A DNA stretch of 64,000 bases from Algoriphagus zhangzhouensis (GCF_900148515.1 NZ_FRXN01000001.1:868001-932000); one strand, 5' to 3'. Shown: positions 18,507-27,703, counted from the stretch's first letter. Numbers and translations are program-made. Notes: generated from the sequence alone by a model not told the origin.

Positions 18507-19427
18507 TTAATAACCTTTTGAACGGTCTACGAGATTTTGCAAATCTTCGTTAGCTTTTGCACGTTTAATGTTATCCAAAACTTGAGGAACGGCAGCACTG
18601 GGGTTTGTCACACTGGCTATATGCGGCGTAAGAGTCAATTTTTCAAGATTCCAGAAAGGATGATTTTCTGGCAACGGTTCAGTACGATAGACATCCAATA
18701 AGGCTCCAGACAAATATCCTTTATCAAATGCCACTGGCAAATCCTCCTCAACTAAGTGTTTTCCTCTTGCCACATTGATCAAATAGGTTCCTGGATTACA
18801 CTTCTCAAAAAAGCCTAGATTCAAAATGTCCTGTGTATCTGGAGTCAACGGCATCAAGCAAACAACCACGTTCACCTCTTTCAAGAATTCATCCATTCTA
18901 GACTTTGGAAAATATGGGAAGGGAAAATCATCTTTTTCCGAAAAACCCAAACCGACAACAGGAAAACCCATATAGTCTAACTTCTCTAGTACATCAAACC
19001 CTAAAGCTCCGACTCCCATCACTCCTACTTTCACCTCAATTTCAGGGTTACTCATATCCCATACTTTACGAGCTTTGTCTTTTTGATATCGGGTAATCTG
19101 TCTATGGAAATTCAATACTCCCATCACCACATAATTGGTCATGGACCAAGTGAGCTTTTCATCTATTATTCTGACGATAGGTAGATGCTCAGGAATACTG
19201 GTATCTGTTAAAATATGGTCAACACCTGCTCCCATAGAACTAACCAATTTCAAATTAGGAAACTTACTTAATATACCTTTGGGGTGTTGCCATACCACAG
19301 CAGCTTCTACATCTTCAGGTCTATCTATGTTAGGGTATACCTGAATATCAATAGTTGGGTCTTGTGAATGGATCGCATCGATCCAACTTTTTGGGTCCTT
19401 ACCAGGACAAATGATCGCTAAACTCAT
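18507..19427 (-). CDS. D-2-hydroxyacid dehydrogenase, glyoxylate/hydroxypyruvate reductase A type
   Basis: 306 residues, the length of GhrA-type enzymes. NAD(P)-binding motif GVMGVGALGFDVLEKL at about 133-148, catalytic Arg in INVARGKHLVEEDL (about 217-230), Glu in RTEPLPENHPFW (about 247-258) and His in LTPHIASVTNP (about 263-273). Reduces glyoxylate/hydroxypyruvate-type 2-ketoacids in the cytoplasm by family. Starts a two-gene unit with the universal stress protein. Confidence 0.88.
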   Translation of the reverse strand: MSLAIICPGKDPKSWIDAIHSQDPTIDIQVYPNIDRPEDVEAAVVWQHPKGILSKFPNLKLVSSMGAGVDHILTDTSIPEHLPIVRIIDEKLTWSMTNYVVMGVLNFHRQITRYQKDKARKVWDMSNPEIEVKVGVMGVGALGFDVLEKLDYMGFPVVGLGFSEKDDFPFPYFPKSRMDEFLKEVNVVVCLMPLTPDTQDILNLGFFEKCNPGTYLINVARGKHLVEEDLPVAFDKGYLSGALLDVYRTEPLPENHPFWNLEKLTLTPHIASVTNPSAAVPQVLDNIKRAKANEDLQNLVDRSKGY

Positions 19428-19576
19428 AGAACAAAATTCTTAAAACTTAAATGGCTTTGAAAATGCCGCAAAAAAACATTTACCCATTGATCAAAAAAGA
19501 GCAGATTTTGGCTCCTTTTTTGAAATAAAAATCCCCATTTTGCTTTATATAAAACAGTTATTCAACAATATCAAAG

Positions 19577-20425
19577 ATGAGAAAATTACTCTTAACCATC
19601 TCTCTATTAAGTATTTTATTCACCTCACATCTAGTAGCGCAACAAATTCAGATGCCTCAAGCATCTCCAGCGGCTAAGATTTCCCAAAAAGTAGGATTAA
19701 CAGATGTAACAGTAGAGTACTCACGACCTAGTATGAAAGGAAGAAAAATCTTCGGTGAACTAGTTCCTTTTGGAGCTGTATGGAGAACCGGCGCAAACTC
19801 TGCAACCATCTTAGATTTTTCTACAGATGTATCAGTAAATGGCAATCAGATCCCAAAAGGAAAGTATGCTTTGTATACCATCCCTGAAAAATCTAAATGG
19901 ACAATTGTCCTTTCCAAAAACACAGACCTTTGGGGTTCTATCGGATATTCCCCAGACGAGGATATCGTGAGATTTTCTGTAGAACCAAACAAGCTAAGCA
20001 GAAAGTATGAAACTTTCGAAATCACTTTCAACAATATGACTGACAATAGCGCAGATCTTTCATTGAAATGGGAAAACACGAGAGTTGAGTTCAAAATTTC
20101 TACTGAAGTAGACCCAATTGTCATGGGACAGATTAAGGAATTGGTGATTGATAAATCCACTCACGATCCTAGTCTTTTATACGCAGCAGCAAACTATTAC
20201 TACACAAATCAAAAGGACATCAATCAGGCGTATGAATGGATCTCCGAATCTGTAGAATCAGATCCTAAGTATTGGACAATGCATCTGAAGGCAAAAATCG
20301 AAGCGAGTCTAGGTAAGAATGTAGATGCAAAAACTTCAGCGGAGGAATCCATGAAATTGGCAGAATCTGCAAACAATCCTGATTATATAAGACTGAATGA
20401 AAGATTGATTCAATCTTTGAAATAA
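19577..20425 (+). CDS. Exported DUF2911 domain protein
   Basis: 282 residues with a signal peptide ending near 21 (TSHLVAQQ). The DUF2911 domain (about 28-170) carries the usual signatures VEYSRPSMKGRKIFGELVPFG, WRTGANSAT and IPKGKYALYTIPEKSKWTIVL (described in pieces). The rest (about 180-282) is helical and TPR-like (YYYTNQKDINQAYEWI, LAESANNPDYIRLNERL). Family function unknown; widespread in Cytophagales. Has its own 150-bp upstream region and is followed by the palindromic repeat at 20456. Confidence 0.87.
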   Translation: MRKLLLTISLLSILFTSHLVAQQIQMPQASPAAKISQKVGLTDVTVEYSRPSMKGRKIFGELVPFGAVWRTGANSATILDFSTDVSVNGNQIPKGKYALYTIPEKSKWTIVLSKNTDLWGSIGYSPDEDIVRFSVEPNKLSRKYETFEITFNNMTDNSADLSLKWENTRVEFKISTEVDPIVMGQIKELVIDKSTHDPSLLYAAANYYYTNQKDINQAYEWISESVESDPKYWTMHLKAKIEASLGKNVDAKTSAEESMKLAESANNPDYIRLNERLIQSLK

Positions 20426-20455
20426 GAGAATTAGATCAACTTAATTCCAAAAACT

Positions 20456-20523
20456 GTCACTTTGAGCGGAGTCGAAATGTTTGAATAAGACTTTCAAAAG
20501 ACTTCGACTCCACTCAGTCTGAC
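20456..20523. repeat. Imperfect palindromic intergenic element (REP/MITE-like)
   Basis: Arms of 21 bases at 20456-20476 and 20503-20523 match as inverted repeats at 17 of 21 positions (shared core GAG-GGAGTCGAA), around a 26-base loop. It sits between the convergent DUF2911 and symporter genes. The arm sequence resembles the GTCATTTCGAGCG-AGTCGA-type elements commonly scattered in Bacteroidota intergenic regions (from memory, unverified). It could also serve as a terminator, although no T-run follows. Only one copy is seen here. Confidence 0.6.
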
Positions 20524-20539
20524 TATAATAATTCAGCCT

Positions 20540-22240
20540 TTATTTTTTAACCAATTGAATCAGGGAAGCAAACAGCATCACCGAAAGGCTTCCTATTGCA
20601 TTGTACCACAGAAATCCAATATCCCAATGGAAGCCCAATATTCCTTCACCATTTTTAAAATGAACCAATAGAATCAAAGCTTCTGAAAGTAGAGCTGCTA
20701 TAAATACGGCTCGTCCTTTAATCCATTTCATCCAGAAGCCTACTAAGAAAATCCCTAGGATAGTTCCGTAAAACAAGGAGCCCAAAAGGTTGACGGCCTG
20801 AATTAAATTTTCAAATAAGGATGCATACAAAGCAAAAAGGATCGCTCCTCCTCCCCAAAATGCGGTAAACAACTTAGAAGAAAGAAGGTATTGCTGATCC
20901 GTCCCATTTTGATTGATGGATCTTTTGTACAAATCGATGGTGGTCGTAGATCCCAGAGAATTCAACTCTGAAGCACTGGAAGACATGGCAGCTGAAAAAA
21001 TCACAGCAAACAACAATCCAATGATCCCTGTTGGAAGATTGTCCATTACAAACCTCATAAATACATAATCTGTATCCCGAGTTTCTGCAACAGGATCATT
21101 TTTTACTATCAAGGCTTTTACCTCATCCCTAATTTCATTTTGCTCCGATTTCAAGGTTTGAAGAGATGATTGAATCTCTGATTGACCTGCCTCATCATCA
21201 GATTTTACAGCTTCTAGCAGATTCATATACTCAGCTTTGCTAGCCTCAAAATTCTCAGAATATCGATCTTTCAAAATGGCATAATCATCAGAAAAAACGC
21301 TATTCTCCAACTTTTCAGTTTGTACCTTATTGAAAACAACTGGCGGCTCATAGAATTGATAAAACACAAAAACCATCACTCCGATAAACAAAATGATGAA
21401 TTGCATCGGAATCTTTAAGAAGCCATTCATGATCAAGCCCATTCGGCTTTGAGTCAGAGTTTGACCCGATAGGTATCGCTGAACCTGGCTTTGGTCAGCA
21501 CCAAAATAGGAAAGGAAAAGAAAGACTGCTGCAGTCACACCCGACCAAACATTGTATCGATCTGAAGGGTCAAATTCAAAATTCACCAGATTCAATTTTT
21601 CCATTTTCCCTGCGATATGAAGAGATTCCGTAAATGAAACTGGTATCAAATTAACTACGATAATTCCTGCAAGAATCATCCCTCCCATCATCACAGCCAT
21701 TTGTTGCTTTTGTGTAATAGAAACGGCTTCAGTCCCTCCGGAAACAGTATAGAGAATTACCACGGCTCCTATCAAGACAACTGTCCAGGTCAAATTCCAA
21801 CCCAATAAAGTCGATAAAATGATAGCAGGAGCATAAATGGTAATCCCAGCTCCCAAGCCTCTCTGGACGATAAAAAGCAAAGCCGCTAATGTCCTCGTCT
21901 TTAAATCAAATCGGTTTTCCAGATATTCATAAGCCGTATAGACTTTTAATCTATAGTATATGGGAATGAAAAAAACCGAAATAATGATCATCGCGATCGG
22001 TAATCCAAAGTAAAATTGGATGAAACCCATTCCGCTCTCATAAGCCTCGCCAGGAGTACTCAAAAAGGTGATCGCGGAAGCTTGAGTCGCCATAATTGAT
22101 AAACCAATAGTCCACCAATTCATGGAGTTTTTACCCTTTAAATAGGAATCTAGATTCTTTTTCCCTCGCGTTTTGTAAATCCCGTATGAAGCAATCAACC
22201 CAAGGGTACCAAACAATACAATCCAATCAATACTACTCAT
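20540..22240 (-). CDS. Sodium:solute symporter (SSS family)
   Basis: 566 residues, about 13-14 transmembrane helices. SSS hallmarks are visible: unwound first helix region ATQASAITFLSTPGEAYESG (about 51-70), RYLSGQTLTQSRMG (about 255-268) and SAAMSSSASELNSLGSTTT. A hydrophilic coiled-coil-like insert occupies about residues 298-392 between two helices. Start at 22240 gives an ATGA overlap with a 34-residue membrane peptide gene; a frame from 22261 is possible but unnecessary. Probably imports a sugar or N-acetylated sugar, given the PIG-L gene upstream (inference). Confidence 0.9.
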   Translation of the reverse strand: MSSIDWIVLFGTLGLIASYGIYKTRGKKNLDSYLKGKNSMNWWTIGLSIMATQASAITFLSTPGEAYESGMGFIQFYFGLPIAMIIISVFFIPIYYRLKVYTAYEYLENRFDLKTRTLAALLFIVQRGLGAGITIYAPAIILSTLLGWNLTWTVVLIGAVVILYTVSGGTEAVSITQKQQMAVMMGGMILAGIIVVNLIPVSFTESLHIAGKMEKLNLVNFEFDPSDRYNVWSGVTAAVFLFLSYFGADQSQVQRYLSGQTLTQSRMGLIMNGFLKIPMQFIILFIGVMVFVFYQFYEPPVVFNKVQTEKLENSVFSDDYAILKDRYSENFEASKAEYMNLLEAVKSDDEAGQSEIQSSLQTLKSEQNEIRDEVKALIVKNDPVAETRDTDYVFMRFVMDNLPTGIIGLLFAVIFSAAMSSSASELNSLGSTTTIDLYKRSINQNGTDQQYLLSSKLFTAFWGGGAILFALYASLFENLIQAVNLLGSLFYGTILGIFLVGFWMKWIKGRAVFIAALLSEALILLVHFKNGEGILGFHWDIGFLWYNAIGSLSVMLFASLIQLVKK

Positions 22241-22341
22241 GAAAATGCCACCATTAGCCAATAAAACAATGCAACCATCGCTACTAAACTAAGTACCAGA
22301 CCTGCGTACAATTTCTTCCAATTAACTTTCTGTTCCTCCAA
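22237..22341 (-). CDS. 34-residue single-pass membrane peptide
   Basis: Short frame read from TTG at 22341 to TGA at 22237. It begins charged (EEQKVNWKKLY) and ends in one hydrophobic helix (about 12-33, AGLVLSLVAMVALFYWLMVA), positive-inside orientation. It starts one base after the PIG-L stop and ends in an ATGA overlap with the symporter start, so the three genes are tightly packed. TTG start is inferred from this packing; the only internal ATGs would truncate the helix. Likely an accessory subunit or stability factor of the symporter. Not verified by homology. Confidence 0.6.
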   Translation of the reverse strand: MEEQKVNWKKLYAGLVLSLVAMVALFYWLMVAFS

Positions 22342-22342
22342 T

Positions 22343-24802
22343 TTACTGTTCGATCAGATTGATAAATAATTTAATGGCTCCCGGAACTCCTGCCGGCAAT
22401 TCCCTGAAAAATGATAGTCCAGAGTACACGTAAGTTCCTTCTCCATAGTTCGCATAGATCAAAGAACCAGTCTTTGGATCTTCTTCGGGATCATTCATAG
22501 TAAATGGAGTAGAATATTCAGGAGCTAAATTCCCAGCGAAATACAGTCCTCTTTCTTGGATCCAATCTTTGAAATCATCCTGATTGATAAGATTAGGACC
22601 TGCTAAAAGTGGATGAGAAAAATCTGCATCTATTGGAGCTGTCTCTACAGCAACTCGATCTCTGGTAATATTAAATGGATAAGGACCTAATTGATCAACA
22701 AGCAAAGGAGCAGAGGTATTGTATTGAACAATTAAATGTCCTCCAGCTTTCACATAGCCCATCATGACTTGTTGATTATCAGACAGTACTTTATTGACAT
22801 TGTAAGCCCGTATTCCAACAATAATTGTTTTGAATTGGCTTAAATAATTCAGATTGTAATCATTTTCACCAATTGGAACAACTTGATAGCCCAAAGCTTC
22901 CAAAACCGCTGGAACATCATCTCCTGCACCAGGAATATATCCAATCCTATCCCCTGACACTTTCCAATCGGCCTGAATCACAGCAATATTGGCAGGTTGG
23001 AAATAAGTCAAATTAGGGATGTGCTTATAGGAAATCTGATTCATTACTTGATCGAAATTCTCACCATTTGCAACTTGATATTGAGCTGTTACAATCTTTT
23101 TCCCATCACCATTTTTTAGGAATTCAACTTGATAAACTCTCGTGTTTTGTGCTGGAATATCATCTACCTCCAAAATTCGGTATTGATCTTTTCCAATTCC
23201 ACTAAATGACAGTTCACCATCCAACATTTCACCATTAAAATGGACCGAAACAGTCACTTTTGGGTCTGTTCCCCCTAGGAGGAACAACGTGTTTTTGGAA
23301 ACCTTCAAATCAACTTCTGGAATGATGGTAAACGGTTGTTTCACCTCTCCATCTACTTGGTCATTGTATTTGTAAAATAGCTGAACAGGAAGTGAAAATT
23401 TCTGTCCACTAATTTGAAATTCCATTCGACCTCCAATTTGAATATCATTAAAAGGCTTTCCGATCATTTCCTGATCCTCGATTGGATACATCGGTCCATC
23501 GACATATTCCTTCAACCAATACGGCTGAGAATAAGGCTCATTTTCATCGATTTTTAACTGAATTGGAATAGTAACCGGCTGATTACTTTCAACTGCTAAT
23601 TCAGCCCCATATGAATGTCCCATTACCTCAAATTCCAAATCTGAAACTTGAATATTTGATGGATTATTAAAAACAAATCTCGTTTCTACCTCGGAACCAG
23701 GGTATCCTGTTTCTTGATTCACATCGTATTCAAAATCTATCCCTAATACATTGATAATCAGTTTATCCAAAGCTATTTTCTTTTCAGTCACCCAAGATTC
23801 TGAAGTATTGAGATCGTTTAATTTCTTCTTGATTTCTAACAGTTTAGCAACATTTGAAGATGGCTCTACAAAGTCAAAATTATCTAAGGCTTTTTGAATT
23901 AATTCTTCTATTTCCTTACCGCCAGCCACTGTCTCCCATCTATCTTTCACCCCTTCGAATGGGTTCTCAACCATTGGCTCTCCTTTAATAAATTGAATAT
24001 GGTCCAAAGCTCCCCCGATTGAAGCTGTCGAACCAAATCCCTGAGACTTATGCATAGTTCTACTGTCTGAGGCAATTTGGCTATAGGTTTCACCTAATAA
24101 TGAATTATAGTCTCCTGTCGGAAAAGCGTAGTATTGTTTCCCTTCCTCTGGCTCAAAATCTCCTCTGAAATTATAGGTATTCCAAAATATCCTTTTTGGG
24201 CTCCATGGCTCCACAAATTTCAGCTGTTCGGGAAATGAATTAGGATCTCCTGCTAAGGTTAAAGCCTCTTCAGCTAAAATCGCAGAAGTCGTATGATGAC
24301 CATGATTTCCACCAGGAATCGTATTAAACCTAGTGATGATAATATCTGGTCTAAATTTCCGAATCACCCAAACCACATCGGAAAGAATCGTATTCTTATC
24401 CCAGTTTTGAAGGGTCTCTGTAGGGTTTTTACTATAACCAAAATCCTTGGCTCTTGAGAAAAACTGGCGACCTCCATCAGTTTCACGGGCCTTCAATAGC
24501 TCCTGGGTACGGATTTGACCTAATCCAATGCCCAATTCAGGTCCTATGAGATTTTGTCCGCCATCTCCACGAGTCAAAGCCATATAGGCAACCTGAACCA
24601 TTTCCTGATTGGCCAAGTAGGCAATCAATCGTGTATTCTCATCATCAGGGTGAGCCGCGATATACAAGACCCTTCTTGTTTCTTGAATTTTGAGCAATTC
24701 ATGATACAGTTCTGAAGAAGGAATGGATTGAGAAAATGAACAGAAGGTGATAAAGCTTAGCATAAAGCTAAGCAAGCTGCGCGTTAGGTTTGGGTTTAGC
24801 AT
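22343..24802 (-). CDS. Secreted PIG-L family deacetylase with large C-terminal extension
   Basis: 819 residues with a signal peptide ending near 25 (TFCSFSQS). The LmbE/PIG-L domain occupies about 42-290 with the metal-binding AHPDDEN at 50-56 and the second motif NHGHH at 166-170; family members are zinc-dependent N-deacetylases of GlcNAc-type substrates. Residues about 350-600 look like Ig/beta-sandwich domains, and about 610-819 like a class I glutamine-amidotransferase-like fold (VVIGENDYN...YVKAGGHLIVQYNT region). Family length is usually 220-300 for the catalytic core, so most of this protein is extension. First gene of the unit ending in the symporter. Confidence 0.88.
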   Translation of the reverse strand: MLNPNLTRSLLSFMLSFITFCSFSQSIPSSELYHELLKIQETRRVLYIAAHPDDENTRLIAYLANQEMVQVAYMALTRGDGGQNLIGPELGIGLGQIRTQELLKARETDGGRQFFSRAKDFGYSKNPTETLQNWDKNTILSDVVWVIRKFRPDIIITRFNTIPGGNHGHHTTSAILAEEALTLAGDPNSFPEQLKFVEPWSPKRIFWNTYNFRGDFEPEEGKQYYAFPTGDYNSLLGETYSQIASDSRTMHKSQGFGSTASIGGALDHIQFIKGEPMVENPFEGVKDRWETVAGGKEIEELIQKALDNFDFVEPSSNVAKLLEIKKKLNDLNTSESWVTEKKIALDKLIINVLGIDFEYDVNQETGYPGSEVETRFVFNNPSNIQVSDLEFEVMGHSYGAELAVESNQPVTIPIQLKIDENEPYSQPYWLKEYVDGPMYPIEDQEMIGKPFNDIQIGGRMEFQISGQKFSLPVQLFYKYNDQVDGEVKQPFTIIPEVDLKVSKNTLFLLGGTDPKVTVSVHFNGEMLDGELSFSGIGKDQYRILEVDDIPAQNTRVYQVEFLKNGDGKKIVTAQYQVANGENFDQVMNQISYKHIPNLTYFQPANIAVIQADWKVSGDRIGYIPGAGDDVPAVLEALGYQVVPIGENDYNLNYLSQFKTIIVGIRAYNVNKVLSDNQQVMMGYVKAGGHLIVQYNTSAPLLVDQLGPYPFNITRDRVAVETAPIDADFSHPLLAGPNLINQDDFKDWIQERGLYFAGNLAPEYSTPFTMNDPEEDPKTGSLIYANYGEGTYVYSGLSFFRELPAGVPGAIKLFINLIEQ

Positions 24803-24877
24803 AGTTCTTTCAAAAAACGATACAAACTACCTTTAGATTGAAAGAAAAAAAAATATTTTATGATTAAAGGGAGAAAC

Positions 24878-26014
24878 CTATGGATTTATCACACTTTTCA
24901 CTTTCCCGGGTATGGTATAACCGACTGTGAATTCAAAGAAATCTGCTTTTGCTTTATGAGCTTTGATTTGGACACCTGTAAAAAGATTATGTTTCAATCT
25001 ATATCTCACTCCTATCCTTTCAAAAAACCAACTTTCTTGATTTTCGCTATTGTAGTGGATATATGCTCCTAAGCCGATCGGCATATATAATCTTTCATTC
25101 AATTTAAATTCCCAAGAGCCAACAACTGCTGTACTTATTTGATTTGAGAAAGTACCTTTTTGATCAGGGAACCGACTATGAAATCCTGGAGCATAAAAGA
25201 AATCCAGCCCCAGTCCCATACGATATTTATAGGATGCCTCCCACAGGTAATTGATTCCAAAACCTCCTCTGAAATAGCTAGGGTCCCCTATTTCGTAATT
25301 TTTATGTCCCAAATAGAGAGCAAAGTTCCAGAAACCTCTTTTCTCTAAAGGCGGATACACCATCACATGATCCTTAGGTACAAATTCATTGTTCAAGTTA
25401 TACTGAAAACCCAGTGAAAGAGGAGATAAATTTATTCCCGCATTGGGTCTTTTTGCTGAGCCATTTGAATAATGCTTTAAACCAAATGTTCCAAAAACTT
25501 TGATCCGGTCTTGAATTTGATAATTCGCTTTAAATCCAAAATGGATATAAGCATTAAGAGACGAACCAATGTATTTATTCAATGGATTCTCCAGAGAATC
25601 ATAGGGATTCAAATTAAACCCCAACCCTATTTGGCTGAAATAAGAAAAGCTTAATTTTTTTTGAAGGGAATTTTTGGTGATTGGAAGTTCAGCAAAAGCA
25701 TAAATACCTTGAGGTCTTCCGATCTCAGGATAATAAGCCAATGCTGTAGAGAACCCTACCCCAAAGGTTGGGTAGCGGTATAGTTGATTATAAAAATCAT
25801 CACCAACTTTTCTCCACCCCATACGGACATCTGCTCCTCTATAAGAAACCAAATCCGCAATCTCATTTGCCCAATCTTTCCCATTACTGATCAAAGGACC
25901 AGCTTCATAGGACACCTCTAGAAGCTGTTGATATTTCTTTTGAGCGAAAACTTCAACAGTACTTAGGATTAGAATTGTAGCAAAAAGGGATTTAATAAAA
26001 ATTGAATATCTCAT
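24878..26014 (-). CDS. PagL-like lipid A deacylase / acyloxyacyl hydrolase family outer-membrane protein
   Basis: 378 residues with signal peptide (about 1-24, EVFAQ). An outer-membrane beta-barrel pattern follows. The segment FGLKHYSNGS with RPNAGINLSPLSLGFQY (about 175-203) matches the PagL catalytic His-Ser region and the flanking conserved asparagine of the acyloxyacyl hydrolase family, which removes the 3-O acyl chain of lipid A at the outer membrane. The protein is about twice the length of classical PagL (about 170), so it has extra strands. Activity unproven. Confidence 0.75.
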   Translation of the reverse strand: MRYSIFIKSLFATILILSTVEVFAQKKYQQLLEVSYEAGPLISNGKDWANEIADLVSYRGADVRMGWRKVGDDFYNQLYRYPTFGVGFSTALAYYPEIGRPQGIYAFAELPITKNSLQKKLSFSYFSQIGLGFNLNPYDSLENPLNKYIGSSLNAYIHFGFKANYQIQDRIKVFGTFGLKHYSNGSAKRPNAGINLSPLSLGFQYNLNNEFVPKDHVMVYPPLEKRGFWNFALYLGHKNYEIGDPSYFRGGFGINYLWEASYKYRMGLGLDFFYAPGFHSRFPDQKGTFSNQISTAVVGSWEFKLNERLYMPIGLGAYIHYNSENQESWFFERIGVRYRLKHNLFTGVQIKAHKAKADFFEFTVGYTIPGKVKSVINP

Positions 26015-26052
26015 CGGAAAGATCTTGCCCGCAAAGATAAATCCTTTTCAAA

Positions 26053-26089
26053 AAAAAGAGCCGATTTAACATTGAAATCGGCTCTTTTT
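26053..26089. terminator. Bidirectional intrinsic terminator
   Basis: Perfect 15-bp stem (26053-26067 with 26075-26089, core AGAGCCGATTT), 7-nt loop and A/T runs on both sides. It terminates the minus-strand aldehyde dehydrogenase gene, just upstream of the PagL-like gene start. Confidence 0.92.
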
Positions 26090-26092
26090 CAC

Positions 26093-27703
26093 TTAAAATA
26101 TAAACTTAGTACTTAAGAAATTAGATTCTTGATTTGTCACTATTTCATTAAGCAGCAATTTATTTTCATCTGTGAGTTTGGCTGCTACCAATGACCTGAT
26201 ACTAAATGAACGCAAAGCATCAGAGACCGAAAGCGTTCCTTCCGCACTATCTTTTCTTCCTGTAAATGGGAATACATCTGGCCCTCGCTGACATTGTGAA
26301 TTGATATTTACACGGCTTACCTGATTCACCAAAGGATCAATCAACTTAGATAATTCCTCTGAATCAGAACTAAACAAGCTTACTTGTTGTCCATGAGGGG
26401 AATCGATCAAGTATTGAATAGGTTCTTCAATTCTTAAGAAAGGTAAAACCGGAATAACTGGACCAAATTGTTCCTCTCGAAACAATTTCATCTTTTCATT
26501 AACGGGATAGACCACTGCCGGATAAACGAAGCTTTCGTTTACTTCACCACCACCCTCATTCAAAACTTTAGCACCATGCTTTTCAGCATCTTCAATACAT
26601 GCTTGAAGATAGGCTGGCTTCTGTGGCTCTGGTAGTGGTGTGATTTGCACCCCATTTTCCCAAGGCATACCTGGTACCAATTGTTGAACAGCTTCAACCA
26701 ATTTTTGATTAAACTTATCGACAATAGACTTATGAACAAAAATGATTTTGATTGCTGTACATCTTTGGCCGTTAAATGAAAGTGCTCCTGTGATACATTC
26801 TTTGACTGCTTTATCTATATCTGCATTTGCAGTAATAATAGCGGCATTCTTTGCATCAAGACCCAAAATCGCTCTCAATCTATTGACTTTAGGATGTTGT
26901 TTTTTCAATTGATCTGCTACTTTACTCGAGCCAATCAAAGTCAAAACATTGATCCTTCCAGACTTCATTAATGGAGGAATAATATCTGCCCCTCGCCCAT
27001 AAACAGAATTTACAACTCCTTTAGGAAAGCATTCTGCAAAAGCCTCCAAAAGTGGATAATGCAACAAAGAACCGTGTTTGGGTGGTTTAAAGAGAACAGT
27101 ATTACCCATAATCAAGGCAGGAATCAAAGTCGTATAGGTTTCATTCAATGGATAATTGAAAGGCCCCATACAAAGAACTACACCCAATGGAGACCTTCGG
27201 ACTTGAGCAGCTATACCATCTACAATTTGAAATCCTGAAGACTGCCTGTCCAAATCTTTCAAAGCATCAACAGTGGCATAGATGTATTCAACAGTCCTAT
27301 CAAATTCCTTAAGCGAATCAGTATAGGATTTACCAATTTCCCACATGATCAGTTTTCCAACCAACTCCCGCTTCTCCAACATTCTCTTGGTAAACTTTTC
27401 AATGCATTTGATTCGATCTGCTACTGACATCGTAGGCCATTCACCTCTTCCATTGTCATAGGCATTTTCAGCAGCATCTAGAGCGGACATGGCTTCTTTT
27501 GCACCACAAACCGGATAAGATCCAACTAATACCCGAACAGGGCCGGATTTCTTTTCAATGCAAACCGGAGAAAAAACATCGTGTGTTTTCCCTTTCCAGG
27601 TTTTCATTTCCCCATTACACAAGTAGGTGTTTTGCAAAATGGGATCTTGGAGTTGGAAATCCTCTGGGATTTCTTTCTCCTTAGGGAATTTGAAATTCTT
27701 CAT
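26093..27703 (-). CDS. NADP-dependent glyceraldehyde-3-phosphate dehydrogenase (GapN-type aldehyde dehydrogenase)
   Basis: 536 residues, aldehyde dehydrogenase superfamily, GapN/ALDH11-like. The PFNYPLNETYTTLIPALIMGN motif region starts at 181 (F182-Y184 conserved Asn region), catalytic Cys315 sits in FNGQRCTA, and the C-terminal GPDVFPFTGRKDS matches GapN enzymes. Known enzymes oxidise glyceraldehyde-3-phosphate directly to 3-phosphoglycerate, giving NADPH. Odd point: the general-base motif LELGGKN is replaced by LGLDAKN (Asp283 instead of Glu two positions earlier). Monocistronic with its own terminator. Another aldehyde substrate remains possible. Confidence 0.82.
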   Translation of the reverse strand: MKNFKFPKEKEIPEDFQLQDPILQNTYLCNGEMKTWKGKTHDVFSPVCIEKKSGPVRVLVGSYPVCGAKEAMSALDAAENAYDNGRGEWPTMSVADRIKCIEKFTKRMLEKRELVGKLIMWEIGKSYTDSLKEFDRTVEYIYATVDALKDLDRQSSGFQIVDGIAAQVRRSPLGVVLCMGPFNYPLNETYTTLIPALIMGNTVLFKPPKHGSLLHYPLLEAFAECFPKGVVNSVYGRGADIIPPLMKSGRINVLTLIGSSKVADQLKKQHPKVNRLRAILGLDAKNAAIITANADIDKAVKECITGALSFNGQRCTAIKIIFVHKSIVDKFNQKLVEAVQQLVPGMPWENGVQITPLPEPQKPAYLQACIEDAEKHGAKVLNEGGGEVNESFVYPAVVYPVNEKMKLFREEQFGPVIPVLPFLRIEEPIQYLIDSPHGQQVSLFSSDSEELSKLIDPLVNQVSRVNINSQCQRGPDVFPFTGRKDSAEGTLSVSDALRSFSIRSLVAAKLTDENKLLLNEIVTNQESNFLSTKFIF

